Below, piece after piece: positions 1-9,047 of a DNA stretch of 64,000 nt. The position numbers and the translations under genes were made by a program. This stretch comes from Vibrio tasmaniensis (GTDB lineage: Bacteria; Pseudomonadota; Gammaproteobacteria; Enterobacterales; Vibrionaceae), in the NCBI RefSeq assembly GCF_024347635.1, contig NZ_AP025511.1:558001-622000 (forward strand). The letters run 5' to 3'. A model generated the notes under the pieces. It saw only the letters and a list, made by a program, of their open reading frames with translations. It had not been told where the DNA came from and made no database searches. Numbering within the stretch: position 1 is the first letter of the stretch; every line of letters starts with the position of its first letter.

Positions 1-390
1 GTGACTTTTACCGACATGCACGGTCGCATAGCCTTTATCCTTCAACATTTCTGCTAAGGTTGGATCTTCTTTTTGAAGGCCAAGGGAAGAGCCCGGCTGA
101 CCGACAGACGTTAAGCCTGTGCGAAATGGATACTGACCCGTGATAAAGGCAGAACGACCTGCAGTAGAACTGCCTTGTGCGTAATAATCACTGACCATCA
201 TGCCGCGTTCGGCAATTCGGTCAATATTCGGTGTGTCCACCGCGCCTAAACCACGGTGGTAGGCAGACAGATCCGTTGGGCTCACATCATCGAGCATGAT
301 GGCAACCACATTGGGTTGACTCGCGGCATGTACGTTGACGCTCGCCAATACCGAGAGTGCCAAAGCGGATTTAACAAAAGACTTATACAT
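1..390 (-). CDS. Ser-type sulfatase, N-terminal part (cut by window edge)
   Basis: The 130 visible codons start at ATG 390 and run off the left edge. Residues 1-23 form a signal peptide (hydrophobic stretch ending VHA), so the enzyme is exported. The alkaline-phosphatase-fold start is clear: NVVAIMLDD supplies the first metal-binding aspartates (about residues 34-35), and SSTAGR around residues 74-79 fits the sulfatase signature S-x-A-x-R, with Ser75 as the residue to be oxidised to formylglycine. Ser rather than Cys points to maturation by a radical-SAM anSME, which is encoded two genes upstream on the same strand. It hydrolyses sulfate esters, probably of algal polysaccharide or aryl sulfates; the substrate cannot be read from this fragment. 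Confidence 0.88.
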   Translation of the reverse strand, partial: MYKSFVKSALALSVLASVNVHAASQPNVVAIMLDDVSPTDLSAYHRGLGAVDTPNIDRIAERGMMVSDYYAQGSSTAGRSAFITGQYPFRTGLTSVGQPGSSLGLQKEDPTLAEMLKDKGYATVHVGKSH

Positions 391-574
391 TTATAACCCT
401 CATTCACTATGAGTAAATCGCTGGAGTCACAACGAAAATTGTGTATGTCTCAGCGAACCGTTGTGAGGTAAATGGTATAAGAAAGACGCCCAAAATGGCT
501 TGATAGCCACTATTACGATTTTTAATAATGGCTGCTAGAAGGGGGCGTTATTTAGATGGAATAGTAGAGTGACG

Positions 575-1471
575 TTAGGATTGAATGATCGACGTAATTT
601 CTTTTTGAAGCCAATCCGTGAACGGGTTATTGCGGTTTGCTTGGTGAGTAAATAGGGCCAACTCTCGACGATAGGTGTCTTTCAACAGTTCCGGCGGTAG
701 CTCAATACAGCGATAAGAGTGATCAAGCAAATAGCGGCATTTCGACGATGTCACATAGATGAAGTCGCTGTCCTTAACGATCTCCAGCATCAAATTCATA
801 TTGTTGCTTCTGAGCCCGATATGTTTATCTAAGTCGTATTTTTTAATCAACATTTCAGTCTTGGATGGCTGAATGTAACCAGGGATCATATTGATACAGA
901 GTGGGTATTTCAGAATGTCCTCAAGGGAATTACCTTGAATTGGGTGATCAGCTCTTAGCACCAACATGAACTTATCAAAACCAACTGGCCGCTCAGTCAG
1001 CGTTTTATTCACATCCATAGGAAGATAGCTCACTCCCCAACACGTTCGATTGGTTTCTAGAGACTGCACGCCATTGTCTAACCAAGGTGAACATTGAAAC
1101 GTGACTTGCGGGGCTTCTTTGGTCAGTTTTTTAATTAATGGCACACCCACTGGAACCAGCAAAGGAGAAGGCAGCATGATTTGAACCTCTCCTCTTAAAT
1201 CTTCCAATCCCCACTCTTCACTAGGTATATAAAGATTGTCGAGTTGCTCTAGTAACAGAGGCAAGGTTTCGATGAGCTCTAAACATTTTGGGGTTGGTTC
1301 AAGCTTTGCTTTATCTCTAACAAACAATTCATCATCAAATTGCTCTCTTAGTTTACGAAGCATGACACTGATCGTCGGTTGACTCACGTTCAGCGCTTTT
1401 GCAGCAGTGACCGTTTGGCGAGTTTCATTGAGCACCAAAATAAGCCGCAGTAAATTTAGATCTTTGGTCAT
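575..1471 (-). CDS. LysR-family transcriptional regulator
   Basis: This 298-residue protein has the LysR layout. An N-terminal winged helix-turn-helix covers about residues 5-65 (LNLLRLILVLNETRQTV, then ALNVSQPTISVMLRKLRE), followed by a periplasmic-binding-protein-like effector domain. It begins 17 bp after the stop of the maturase gene on the same strand, so the two are probably co-transcribed, and it lies just upstream of the sulfatase gene. The position suggests it controls the sulfatase locus. The effector is unknown. Confidence 0.88.
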   Translation of the reverse strand: MTKDLNLLRLILVLNETRQTVTAAKALNVSQPTISVMLRKLREQFDDELFVRDKAKLEPTPKCLELIETLPLLLEQLDNLYIPSEEWGLEDLRGEVQIMLPSPLLVPVGVPLIKKLTKEAPQVTFQCSPWLDNGVQSLETNRTCWGVSYLPMDVNKTLTERPVGFDKFMLVLRADHPIQGNSLEDILKYPLCINMIPGYIQPSKTEMLIKKYDLDKHIGLRSNNMNLMLEIVKDSDFIYVTSSKCRYLLDHSYRCIELPPELLKDTYRRELALFTHQANRNNPFTDWLQKEITSIIQS

Positions 1472-1488
1472 GCCCTACTCCAAGTGAT

Positions 1489-2640
1489 TTAGAAAAGTGG
1501 AAAGTACGCTGGCGAATACCCTTTTTTCATCGCTTCTACCATTGGTAACAACTTAGGTAACGCATGACGAAAAAACATCTCATACCCTTGGCACAAGTGA
1601 TTCATAGGACTGCCATCTTCGGTCGCTGCGATTCTATTTTTAGGGCAGCCACCTTGGCAAAGTTCAACAAAATCACAATGACGGCATGTATTGTTTAATT
1701 CATGATATTTGTTGGTACCAAACGCTATTTGTTTCGGTGAGGTCGCCATGCTTACAAGCTTATCACTCTTCACGGTTCCTAGTTGATGATCTTGATACCC
1801 ATAATGGTCACAACTGTAAACATTACCGTCATGCTCAACCATTAACTGTTGACCACAAGTCGCACTGTGATGACACATTTGGCTTTGGTAGCCCATCAAC
1901 ACCATTAAACAGTTCTCAAAAAACTGGATATACACCTTACCGACATCATTGGCGCTCCACGCATCAAACAGATCACAAAGAAACTGCCCCCATTGCTCAC
2001 CTGTTAGCGACCAATCGTGCCCTGTTCGTCTGTCCAATTCATGATCGATACAAGGCTGAAACTGCATATAACCACTGCCATTTTCAACCAAGAATTGATA
2101 GATCGTTTTGCCGTGTTTATAAGTTTTATTATTCACAACCGTTAACGTATTAAACTCGACATTGTGCTTTTTCAGATAAGACATCCCACGCATTGTGCGT
2201 TCAAAAGACGACTGACCATTTTTATCGATCCGAGCGATATCATTCAAAATGTTGGGCCCATCGATACTGATACCCATCATGAAATTGTGTTTAGCAAAGA
2301 AGCTGGCCCAGCGGTCGTTAATCATGGTTCCATTGGTCTGCATGGTATTTACGACGCGCTTTTTTGTAGCTTTGCTTACTTGTGCTTTCATTGCCGTTTC
2401 ATAGAAATCGAGCCCTCTTAACATGGGCTCGCCACCATGCCAGATAAAGTCCACTTGCTGAGCTTTAACTGGCTGTGCGTCGATATGAGCACCAACAATT
2501 TGCTCCATCATGTCCAGAGACATTGAAGATCTTTTTTCGCCATCTTGCCTATTGAGGTAATAGCAGTAGCTACAATCCAGATTGCACTGAGCCCCTTCGG
2601 CTTTAATGAATAAGCTAAAAGGATGAGTTGATGTGTTCAT
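1489..2640 (-). CDS. Anaerobic sulfatase maturase (radical SAM, SPASM)
   Basis: This cytoplasmic radical-SAM enzyme converts the active-site Ser or Cys of sulfatases to formylglycine. I start it at ATG 2640 (383 aa): the longer frame to 2733 adds an unlikely leader, while the product from 2640 begins just before the conserved domain. Cys19, Cys23 and Cys26 (CNLDCSYC) form the CxxxCxxC site for the SAM [4Fe-4S] cluster. GISIDGP is the typical SAM-side motif. C-terminal cysteines (CRHCDFVELCQGGCPKNR and those before it) form the SPASM auxiliary-cluster region. It shares a strand with LysR and with a Ser-type sulfatase, the class that depends on this kind of maturase. Confidence 0.92.
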   Translation of the reverse strand: MNTSTHPFSLFIKAEGAQCNLDCSYCYYLNRQDGEKRSSMSLDMMEQIVGAHIDAQPVKAQQVDFIWHGGEPMLRGLDFYETAMKAQVSKATKKRVVNTMQTNGTMINDRWASFFAKHNFMMGISIDGPNILNDIARIDKNGQSSFERTMRGMSYLKKHNVEFNTLTVVNNKTYKHGKTIYQFLVENGSGYMQFQPCIDHELDRRTGHDWSLTGEQWGQFLCDLFDAWSANDVGKVYIQFFENCLMVLMGYQSQMCHHSATCGQQLMVEHDGNVYSCDHYGYQDHQLGTVKSDKLVSMATSPKQIAFGTNKYHELNNTCRHCDFVELCQGGCPKNRIAATEDGSPMNHLCQGYEMFFRHALPKLLPMVEAMKKGYSPAYFPLF

Positions 2641-2882
2641 ATTGATTCCCGTACTTTTTTGCCAACATATCAACCGAAAATCAATCAAACAATAGCGCCC
2701 CATCCCCCCTATTTTCACACGTCGTAGACGCACCTCTCTAAGCTAAATAAAAACAATTTAAAACAATAACTTGGAGTGAGAACAAGGAGTATTAACATCC
2801 TTAATATCGGCTATTACACTCCTTAATCTCACTTGCTCATATGATAAATGCCTAATTCTGTTCCTACGATCTAAGGTGTTCC
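2641..2882. promoter_or_regulatory. Divergent promoter region
   Basis: This AT-rich gap separates the maturase-LysR unit (minus) from the DUF1254 gene (plus). A region around 2790-2840 contains the near-repeats ggagtattaacatccttaa and ctccttaatctcac, possibly LysR-type half sites. AAGGTG at 2874-2879 is a good ribosome site for the plus gene. No promoter boxes can be assigned with certainty. Confidence 0.4.
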
Positions 2883-4283
2883 ATGAGAAAGCTGCTCTAT
2901 AAGAAAAGTGTACTGACCAGTTTAGTGTGTTCTTTGTCCAGTATTATCGCGATGCCATCCCTTGCCCAACAATCTATTAATCCTGAAGAAGAGCTCGCTT
3001 ACAACTTAGGTGTTCAAGCGTTTATCTACGGTACGGGTCCATTAACCGTGGCGGCGGTTAGGCAAACAACCACATCGGTTGACGCGCCGATGGACAACGC
3101 CATGGCACCATTGAATGAGATGGGTAAGACACGCGTTCTATCTGGGCCTCAGGATAGAATTGTGCCTACTGTCAACAACGATACGCTCTACTCACAAGCT
3201 CACTACGATCTCGATTTGTCGGGCCCGATGGTGATAGATATTCCTCGCACCGATAACCGTTACTACATTGTTCAGTTATTGGATGCTTACTCTGATTCGA
3301 TTGAAGATCTGCACGTCAAGAATGTCGGAGACCAAGGTTCAAAAGTGCTTTTGGTCAACAAAGGATGGTCTGGAGAAGTGCCAGAGGGAATTGATCGCGT
3401 CGTAGAATCTCGCACTCCTATGGTTTGGTTGATTCAACGAACGGGCGTGTTTAGCGAGCAAGATCTTAATGACGCACTGGTTACTCACGATAGATTCCTC
3501 AGCTACCCACTCGATCAACTCGGCGCAGAGCATGACATCGTCGAGCTTAAAGCTTCGACAGGTCGCATCCCACCTATGGCGAGGCCTGAAGGGTTAGAGT
3601 GGTATTCGCTAATTGACCGTGAACTACGTAAAAACCCGATTCCAGAAGATGCTGCCATCGTTGATCAATTCCAACAAATTGGTATTGGAGGATCGACCCC
3701 CTTTAACCCTGAAGCCCTATCTTCAGAGCAGAAAAAAGGACTAATGCGCGCAATTGAGTCTTCGCAACAGATCATTCAATACGCAGGTCGAAGCATCGGT
3801 GATGTCAATAATGGCTGGTCGATGATGTACGAGGGAGGCCGCTACGGAAATGACTACCTGAGCCGAGCGAGCATCAATATGCGTGCGGCTGGTTTGAATG
3901 TGCCAGAGCGAGCTCTTTATCCAAATCGATACACGGACTCGAATGGCGAGCAACTGTCGGGCGACAATCAATATCGAATGACCATGCCAGCCGATGCACC
4001 GGCAGAGGCCTTTTGGTCGTTGACCATGTATGACGCTAAAAACCTATTCATGGTTGAAAACTTCATTCAACGCTACTCCATCTCAACCAATCGTAAAGAT
4101 GAACTGAAATACGCAGAAGACGGCACCTTGCCAATATGTATTCAATACGTAAAACCGTCCGATCCAACGTGTAACTGGCTACCAGCACCTCAAGGTGACT
4201 TCTATCTTCACATGCGCCTGTATGAGCCAACTCAAGCCGTTCTCGACAATGAATATCCACTGCCACAAGTTGAAAAACTCTAG
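2883..4283 (+). CDS. DUF1254/DUF1214 domain secreted protein
   Basis: A 466-residue exported protein. Residues 1-28 are a signal peptide ending PSLAQ. The N-terminal half carries the DUF1254 signature (GVQAFIYGTGPL, then VPTVNNDTLYSQAHYDLDLSGPMVIDIP and RYYIVQLLDAYSD). The C-terminal half carries DUF1214 (FWSLTMYDAKN, then the typical end with a dipeptide-rich strand, LPAPQGDFYLHMRLYEP). The biochemical role of this family is not established. It faces the sulfatase/LysR unit divergently and is followed by a FadL-like porin, so I infer a periplasmic step in use of the same hydrophobic or sulfated substrate. Confidence 0.88.
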   Translation: MRKLLYKKSVLTSLVCSLSSIIAMPSLAQQSINPEEELAYNLGVQAFIYGTGPLTVAAVRQTTTSVDAPMDNAMAPLNEMGKTRVLSGPQDRIVPTVNNDTLYSQAHYDLDLSGPMVIDIPRTDNRYYIVQLLDAYSDSIEDLHVKNVGDQGSKVLLVNKGWSGEVPEGIDRVVESRTPMVWLIQRTGVFSEQDLNDALVTHDRFLSYPLDQLGAEHDIVELKASTGRIPPMARPEGLEWYSLIDRELRKNPIPEDAAIVDQFQQIGIGGSTPFNPEALSSEQKKGLMRAIESSQQIIQYAGRSIGDVNNGWSMMYEGGRYGNDYLSRASINMRAAGLNVPERALYPNRYTDSNGEQLSGDNQYRMTMPADAPAEAFWSLTMYDAKNLFMVENFIQRYSISTNRKDELKYAEDGTLPICIQYVKPSDPTCNWLPAPQGDFYLHMRLYEPTQAVLDNEYPLPQVEKL

Positions 4284-4471
4284 CCTCAATTTGGTTAATT
4301 ACGTCGATTAATCCAACTAAGGCAATTAAGTCGATCACGTCAATTGCCACGGCGTTCTTAGTGTCCGCTCGTGGCAATGACTTATCTCTCTAAGAGCATG
4401 GCTCGAACTACTAGAAACATCACCCAAATTACTGGAAACATCACTCATACACTGAAAATGAGGTTTTACTC

Positions 4472-5584
4472 TTGAAAGCACCTTTCATCACACTGTCTCT
4501 GTTGGTAACAGGGATAGTCAGCTCTCTTGCTCACGCGGGAGGGTTAAACCTATCTCAGATTGCGACAACCAAAAGCGTTGGCACAGCAGGTGTTGGAAAC
4601 GTAACCGCGAACGATGCATCTGCGGTGATCACCAATGCTGCAGGGTTATCGGTCATTGAAGAAAGCGCTTGGATTCTCGGTGTTCAATACCTCGATGTTG
4701 AAACCACTTTTGTTCGTGACGATAACTCGGCTTCGACCACGGGAAGCAGCGCGGATGTTCTCCCTCACTTGTCTTACGCATCAAGGCTCAATGATCAATG
4801 GGTCGTTGGCGCAGCATTGCACGCAGCTGGCGGCACTGGCGTTGAATACTCACACGGCGTTGGCGCACACCCTGCTTTATTGATCAAAGAAAATAGCATT
4901 TCCGCACTCAACTTAACGTCTTCATTGTCATATCAAGTAAATGAACAACTGTCTCTTGGTGGTTCTTTGATATTGCAGCACGCTGCGCTTGAAACTCAAG
5001 CTTTGAACGGTCGTGAACTCCAAGGGGATAGCCTTGATCTAGGGTTCGGCCTGAGTCTCAATCACCACATCAGTGACAACACACAATTGGGTGTCAGTTA
5101 TCAGAGCCAATTTGATCACGACCTTTCCCTTGATACCGCCAACGCTTTTGGAATTAGCTCTGAATTGACGTGGGTTCGAAGCTTAAATTTAGGGTTGAAG
5201 CATTCATTAAATGAAGACTTAAACCTTCTGCTCAGCTCAAACATGGAGACATGGCAAGATTATGATGACAAATACTCAACCACCTATTCTCTTGGGGTTG
5301 GTGTGGAATACGCATATGAGGATTGGTTGCTATACAGCGGACTGAGCGGTGACACAAGCCCTGTAAGCAGTCAAAACAGGGATGTGTTACTCCCGCTCGA
5401 TAAACAGTGGCGTATCGGATTCGGTGCTGAGAAGAAGATATCCAATGACTTACATCTAGGGTTGAGCTACCAATACCAAGATTTAGGCTATGGTGAAATT
5501 GATGCTGACTCAGGACTATTTCAGCCCTCGGGCAGCTATTCGACCAACAGAGTTCACTTCATCACTTTATCTCTTCGCCATTAA
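4472..5584 (+). CDS. FadL/OmpP1-family outer-membrane transporter
   Basis: A 370-residue beta-barrel protein for uptake of hydrophobic compounds such as long-chain fatty acids or aromatics. The start is TTG 4472, preceded by GAGG at a usable distance; no in-frame ATG fits. The signal peptide ends SLAHA and the mature protein begins GGLNLSQIATTKSVGTAGVG, followed by NDASAVITNAAGLS, the family's N-terminal hatch motif. The rest alternates amphipathic strands (DDWLLYSGL-like) and ends in the outer-membrane signal VHFITLSLRH. It is shorter than E. coli FadL (about 420 aa). It lies downstream of DUF1254 on the same strand with a 188 bp gap. Confidence 0.85.
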   Translation: MKAPFITLSLLVTGIVSSLAHAGGLNLSQIATTKSVGTAGVGNVTANDASAVITNAAGLSVIEESAWILGVQYLDVETTFVRDDNSASTTGSSADVLPHLSYASRLNDQWVVGAALHAAGGTGVEYSHGVGAHPALLIKENSISALNLTSSLSYQVNEQLSLGGSLILQHAALETQALNGRELQGDSLDLGFGLSLNHHISDNTQLGVSYQSQFDHDLSLDTANAFGISSELTWVRSLNLGLKHSLNEDLNLLLSSNMETWQDYDDKYSTTYSLGVGVEYAYEDWLLYSGLSGDTSPVSSQNRDVLLPLDKQWRIGFGAEKKISNDLHLGLSYQYQDLGYGEIDADSGLFQPSGSYSTNRVHFITLSLRH

Positions 5585-5610
5585 ATCGAACTCTTGAGCG
5601 TTCCATTCTT

Positions 5611-5640
5611 AGCTTCTAGCTTCTAGCTTCTAGCTTCTAG
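5611..5640. repeat. Short tandem repeat, 7-bp unit AGCTTCT
   Basis: Four exact consecutive copies of AGCTTCT plus two bases, just past the FadL-like gene stop and before its terminator. Probably replication-slippage material with no coding consequence. Confidence 0.85.
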
Positions 5641-5653
5641 CAAGAAATGGTAC

Positions 5654-5690
5654 AAAAAAAGGATTGGCCGAAACAGCAATCCTTTTCATT
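5654..5690 (+). terminator. Rho-independent terminator after FadL-like gene
   Basis: The arms AAAAGGATTG (5657-5666) and CAATCCTTTT (5677-5686) pair perfectly around a 10-base loop, and the 3' side runs into T-rich sequence. It sits 70 bp after the FadL-like stop and argues against the longer nitroreductase frame that starts at 5647. Confidence 0.75.
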
Positions 5691-5799
5691 TCATGAATAT
5701 CATGCTGCTAACCAGAAAGGCTCTAACGCCCTTTACGCTCATGGTAATTGTCGTTATTGTGATTCTCTACGTCATCATCACAAGGACTGTCTGAGAGTT

Positions 5800-6522
5800 A
5801 TGAACAGCACGATTGAAACTATTCTGGGGCACCGCTCCATTCGTCAATATACAAATCAACCGATTGAAAAAGCACAACTTGATGTGATTATTCAGGCTGG
5901 TCTCGCGGCTTCATCATCGAGCTTACTGCAGGCTGTTTCTATTGTGAGAGTGACAGACACAGAGAAGCGCAAGTTGCTAGCTGAATACGCAGGCAACCAA
6001 GCTTACGTTGAGAACGCGGCTGAGTTTTTGGTGTTCTGTATCGACTATCAACGCCACGCTCAAATCAACCCTGAAGTGAAAACCGACTTTACTGAACTGA
6101 CCCTGATTGGCGCAGTCGACTCTGGCATCATGGCGCAAAACTGCATGCTGGCTGCTGAGTCTCTAGGTCTGGGTGGCGTGTACATTGGCGGGCTGCGTAA
6201 CAGCGCACAACAAGTCGATGAACTGTTAGCACTACCACAACACACCGCCGTGTTGTTTGGGATGTGTTTAGGTCACCCAGCACAGCAACCAGAGGTTAAG
6301 CCTCGCCTGCCTGCTCACGTGGTGATGCACGAAAACCAATACCAACCGCTGAGCTTAGATGACATTGCCAGCTACGATGATTCGATGCAAAGCTACTACG
6401 CAAACCGTTCAAGTAATCAAAAGCAGAGCAGTTGGTCACAGCAGATCACTCAAAAACTGTCTGGCGAATCTCGCCCACATATCCTGCCTTACTTGAACAG
6501 CAAGCAGCTGACCAAGCGTTAA
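5800..6522 (+). CDS. NfsA-type oxygen-insensitive NADPH nitroreductase
   Basis: A 240-residue FMN flavoprotein of the NfsA/FRP group that reduces nitroaromatics, quinones and similar compounds using NADPH in the cytosol. I chose ATG 5800, because the frame open from 5647 runs through a terminator hairpin and the family starts with TIETILGHRSIRQYT. Visible motifs are HRSIRQYTNQPI (FMN binding), AASSSSLLQAVSIV, and GLGGVYIGGLRN plus LFGMCLGHP (core FMN pocket). The length matches E. coli NfsA (240 aa). It appears to be a single-gene unit that meets the phospholipase gene tail to tail. Confidence 0.9.
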   Translation: MNSTIETILGHRSIRQYTNQPIEKAQLDVIIQAGLAASSSSLLQAVSIVRVTDTEKRKLLAEYAGNQAYVENAAEFLVFCIDYQRHAQINPEVKTDFTELTLIGAVDSGIMAQNCMLAAESLGLGGVYIGGLRNSAQQVDELLALPQHTAVLFGMCLGHPAQQPEVKPRLPAHVVMHENQYQPLSLDDIASYDDSMQSYYANRSSNQKQSSWSQQITQKLSGESRPHILPYLNSKQLTKR

Positions 6523-6556
6523 GCCGTTAAGCCGTTAAGCCGTTAAGCCGTTAAGC
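6517..6556. repeat. 8-bp tandem repeat CGTTAAGC x5
   Basis: Five perfect copies of CGTTAAGC. The first copy contains the nitroreductase TAA stop, so the array extends outward from the end of the gene. Changes in copy number would not alter the protein. Confidence 0.9.
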
Positions 6557-6589
6557 GATTAGAGCTAGCAGCAAACAGCAGTACAAACA

Positions 6590-6625
6590 AAAATGTCAGC
6601 GTATTATGCGCTGACATTTTTCATT
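6590..6625. terminator. Bidirectional terminator between convergent genes
   Basis: The arms AAAATGTCAGCG (6590-6601) and CGCTGACATTTT (6609-6620) pair perfectly, with A-run and T-run flanks on both strands. It serves the nitroreductase (plus) and the phospholipase-D lipoprotein (minus). Confidence 0.88.
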
Positions 6626-6643
6626 TCTATGGTGCTAATTCTT

Positions 6644-8176
6644 TTACAAGTATTTCTCAATTGGTAGCAGTTGTAAGAAGCCTGATTGCATGCGTTCCCA
6701 CTTGCCGGTTTCTGGTTCGCTGTCCCAGCTTTGCTCGCCGGAATACCAATACACATCGCCGTCTTCCAGTTCCAAGCGCCAGCTGTTGTCTTCACTCATT
6801 GCTTGCTCAATGGTTTCTGCTAACGTTTCTGCAATCTCTTTGCTCTCGATGATCAAAACCGATTCCGTATTGAGATAGGTAGAGCGTAAGTTGAAGTTAA
6901 ATGAACCAATACTCGCGATACTGCGGTCAAACACCACTGATTTTGCATGCAAGCCATAGGCCGTCTCAGGCGCACATTTAGACACATCTTGAGTCGATGC
7001 TTCACACAACTTGGAGTCTGGTTTTAGCTCAAACAGGTCGATGCCATGATCTAACATGTCGTAGCGGCGACCCGCATAGGCAGAGTGATTAGTCACTAAG
7101 TCATTAGACGCCATAGAGTTAGTTAGCGCTTTTATCTCAACGCCCTTATTGTTCAATACTTGCCACGCTTCGAGTTGACCATCATCGAATACAAGGTAAG
7201 CCGATTCCAACAAGATCTCTTGTTTAGATTCACTTGCTAGCTGTCCTAACAGAACCGCCGTTGCTTTCGGTTGATCGGTATTATCTGAGTCAACAGGCAC
7301 AGGGCGATCATAAGCGAAACTGGCATTAACCCAAGTCATCTCGTCAAGAGCCTCTTTCAACAAGCTCTCTGACGCTTCACGATTTAGTGGTAACTCTGGG
7401 TAGTTTTTGTATTGTGGAACGGTTATATCATCAATCTTTGAAAGATCCTGTTGTTCATCATCACCCAACATATCAACAGGGTAAGACCAACGGCTGTCCC
7501 AATATTCAATAAAGCTAGTTTGGATCGTGGTAACCACTGTGCCCATCACCAATACATCACGATCTCGAAAGTTGATCTCGTCAGAAAGATCGAAGTATTC
7601 GTCACCAATATTACGTCCACCCACTACTGACAAAGTGCCATCTACGGTAAACGACTTATTGTGCATACGGCGATTTAAACGAGAAAAATCACCAACAAAG
7701 CTCAACCATTTATTGAAACCACGGCGTGTTGGTGTTGGATTGAATATTCGAATCTCAACATTCGGGTGCGCATCAAGTGCCGATAACAGGCCTTCGCGCT
7801 CATTGAGGTTGATGTCATCCAACATCACTCGAACCTTAACACCACGATCAGCGGCCGCTAATAAACGGCTGGCGAGATACCTGCCCGATTCGTCAGAGTT
7901 CCAGATGTAATATTGAATGTCGATGCTGTGCTCTGCACTTTCAACCAACGCTAATCGCTGAGCTAACGCATCCCAACCGGATTCTTGCAGACGAACGGCT
8001 GTAGTTGCCTGCTCTGATGCTTCGGGTTGATATTCATCCGCTAAAACTGACAAAGTGCTTGGTCCATAAGAGGTGTACGGTTCTGTAGGGTGGTCGATGC
8101 CTTCTGGTAATGAAGAACAGCCGCCAAGAATGGCGACTAAAATTAAGGTTAAACTGATGCGTTGGAGCACAGGCAT
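6644..8176 (-). CDS. Phospholipase D-family lipoprotein, cardiolipin synthase C-like
   Basis: A 510-residue protein with a lipoprotein signal (LVAILGGC, lipid Cys20). Two HKD motifs define the phospholipase D superfamily: H172-x-K174-x4-D179 (HNKSFTVD) followed by GGRNIGDEY, and H410-x-K412-x4-D417 (HAKSVVFD) followed by GSFNFNLRS. The spacing and the GGRNI / SFNFNLRS blocks fit the ClsC (YmdC) group, which makes cardiolipin from phosphatidylglycerol and phosphatidylethanolamine at the membrane. E. coli ClsC is similar in length and works with YmdB; no such partner is seen here. A different phosphodiester substrate cannot be excluded. Confidence 0.85.
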   Translation of the reverse strand: MPVLQRISLTLILVAILGGCSSLPEGIDHPTEPYTSYGPSTLSVLADEYQPEASEQATTAVRLQESGWDALAQRLALVESAEHSIDIQYYIWNSDESGRYLASRLLAAADRGVKVRVMLDDINLNEREGLLSALDAHPNVEIRIFNPTPTRRGFNKWLSFVGDFSRLNRRMHNKSFTVDGTLSVVGGRNIGDEYFDLSDEINFRDRDVLVMGTVVTTIQTSFIEYWDSRWSYPVDMLGDDEQQDLSKIDDITVPQYKNYPELPLNREASESLLKEALDEMTWVNASFAYDRPVPVDSDNTDQPKATAVLLGQLASESKQEILLESAYLVFDDGQLEAWQVLNNKGVEIKALTNSMASNDLVTNHSAYAGRRYDMLDHGIDLFELKPDSKLCEASTQDVSKCAPETAYGLHAKSVVFDRSIASIGSFNFNLRSTYLNTESVLIIESKEIAETLAETIEQAMSEDNSWRLELEDGDVYWYSGEQSWDSEPETGKWERMQSGFLQLLPIEKYL

Positions 8177-8383
8177 GTGTCAGACTTCCTTTTCACGGTG
8201 ACGTCTTTAGAAACTGTCCCGACAGCTGTGCTATTAACAAGCTGTTCAGGTCTATTCATTGATTATTACCGCTACAGCCTGAAATTTATAGGTAATTATC
8301 CAGTATAAATGAAACATCAACGATCCATTGTGAGTAACACAACACCAAAACCCTCCCTTCTCCATTTAACCTTTGTTCTGAAA

Positions 8384-8953
8384 TTACTGCGATTTCAGCT
8401 GTTCGATACCCAAGCAATAAAGGCTTAAAGGCTTTCTTACCATCCCAACAGTGATCTGAATTCTATCTGGATTGCAGCTCAGTGCTAGCGCGTAGCCATG
8501 CAGATAGTCCACCAGCAAATGAAGGGCGTTTTCGGTTTGTTCGGCAGTTAGATTCAAAGGGCTCAACACCGCTTCAAAGCGCTCGCTAAACACCTCAACG
8601 GGGCCCAGAGATTTCATTGTGAGCAGGGTTTCTAACAATCCACGATAGTCATTCAATACAGATAAATAACTTACACTGAGTTGATAAAGATTCTCTTGCC
8701 ACACTTGGTTTTGCTGAGGCAGCACGACTTCTCTTACCAAAGAGACCGTAATCGACTCCAAGAGATCGTTTTTATTCTTGAAGTAATGGTAAATCGCCAT
8801 CGCATCCACACCGAGTTCTGTCGCGAGCCCTCGAATACTCGGCACTTTTCCAGTATCGCGCATCATGCTTTTTGCTGTATCTAAGATCTTCTCAGCGCTG
8901 AGTTGGCTTGATCCACTCTTTGGTCGACCTCGTTTTTGATCCTTGACAGTCAT
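8384..8953 (-). CDS. TetR-family repressor with TetR_C-type domain
   Basis: A 189-residue regulator. I start at ATG 8953, which has AGGTGG just upstream. The longer frame to 8974 would run into the operator palindrome. The DNA-binding domain covers about residues 15-65 (AEKILDTAKSMM, VPSIRGLATELGVDAMAIYHYFKNKNDLL), with recognition helix AMAIYHYF close to that of tetracycline-type TetR. The C-terminal ligand domain is short. It is divergent from the RibD-like reductase gene, with a perfect 11-bp inverted repeat between them, so autoregulation and control of that reductase are likely. Confidence 0.88.
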   Translation of the reverse strand: MTVKDQKRGRPKSGSSQLSAEKILDTAKSMMRDTGKVPSIRGLATELGVDAMAIYHYFKNKNDLLESITVSLVREVVLPQQNQVWQENLYQLSVSYLSVLNDYRGLLETLLTMKSLGPVEVFSERFEAVLSPLNLTAEQTENALHLLVDYLHGYALALSCNPDRIQITVGMVRKPLSLYCLGIEQLKSQ

Positions 8954-8972
8954 AACACCACCTTTTAAACTC

Positions 8973-8995
8973 AATATTCTACACTGTAGAATATT
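8973..8995. promoter_or_regulatory. TetR operator palindrome
   Basis: The arms AATATTCTACA (8973-8983) and TGTAGAATATT (8985-8995) are exact inverted copies around one central base. The site lies between the divergent starts of the TetR gene (8953) and the reductase gene (9048), about 20 and 50 bp from them, where a TetR dimer would block both promoters. Confidence 0.82.
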
Positions 8996-9047
8996 TTAAT
9001 TTATTACTGTGCAAATGCCAAGTTCCTGTTCAATTTCGGAGTTAAAA

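Noticed and set aside
1686-2421. Plus-strand open frames within the maturase gene
   Set aside because: They are antisense to a gene with clear radical-SAM motifs, have no ribosome sites and give no recognisable protein.
5611-6556. Tandem repeats as a CRISPR array
   Set aside because: Units are 7-8 bp without spacers and there are no cas genes.
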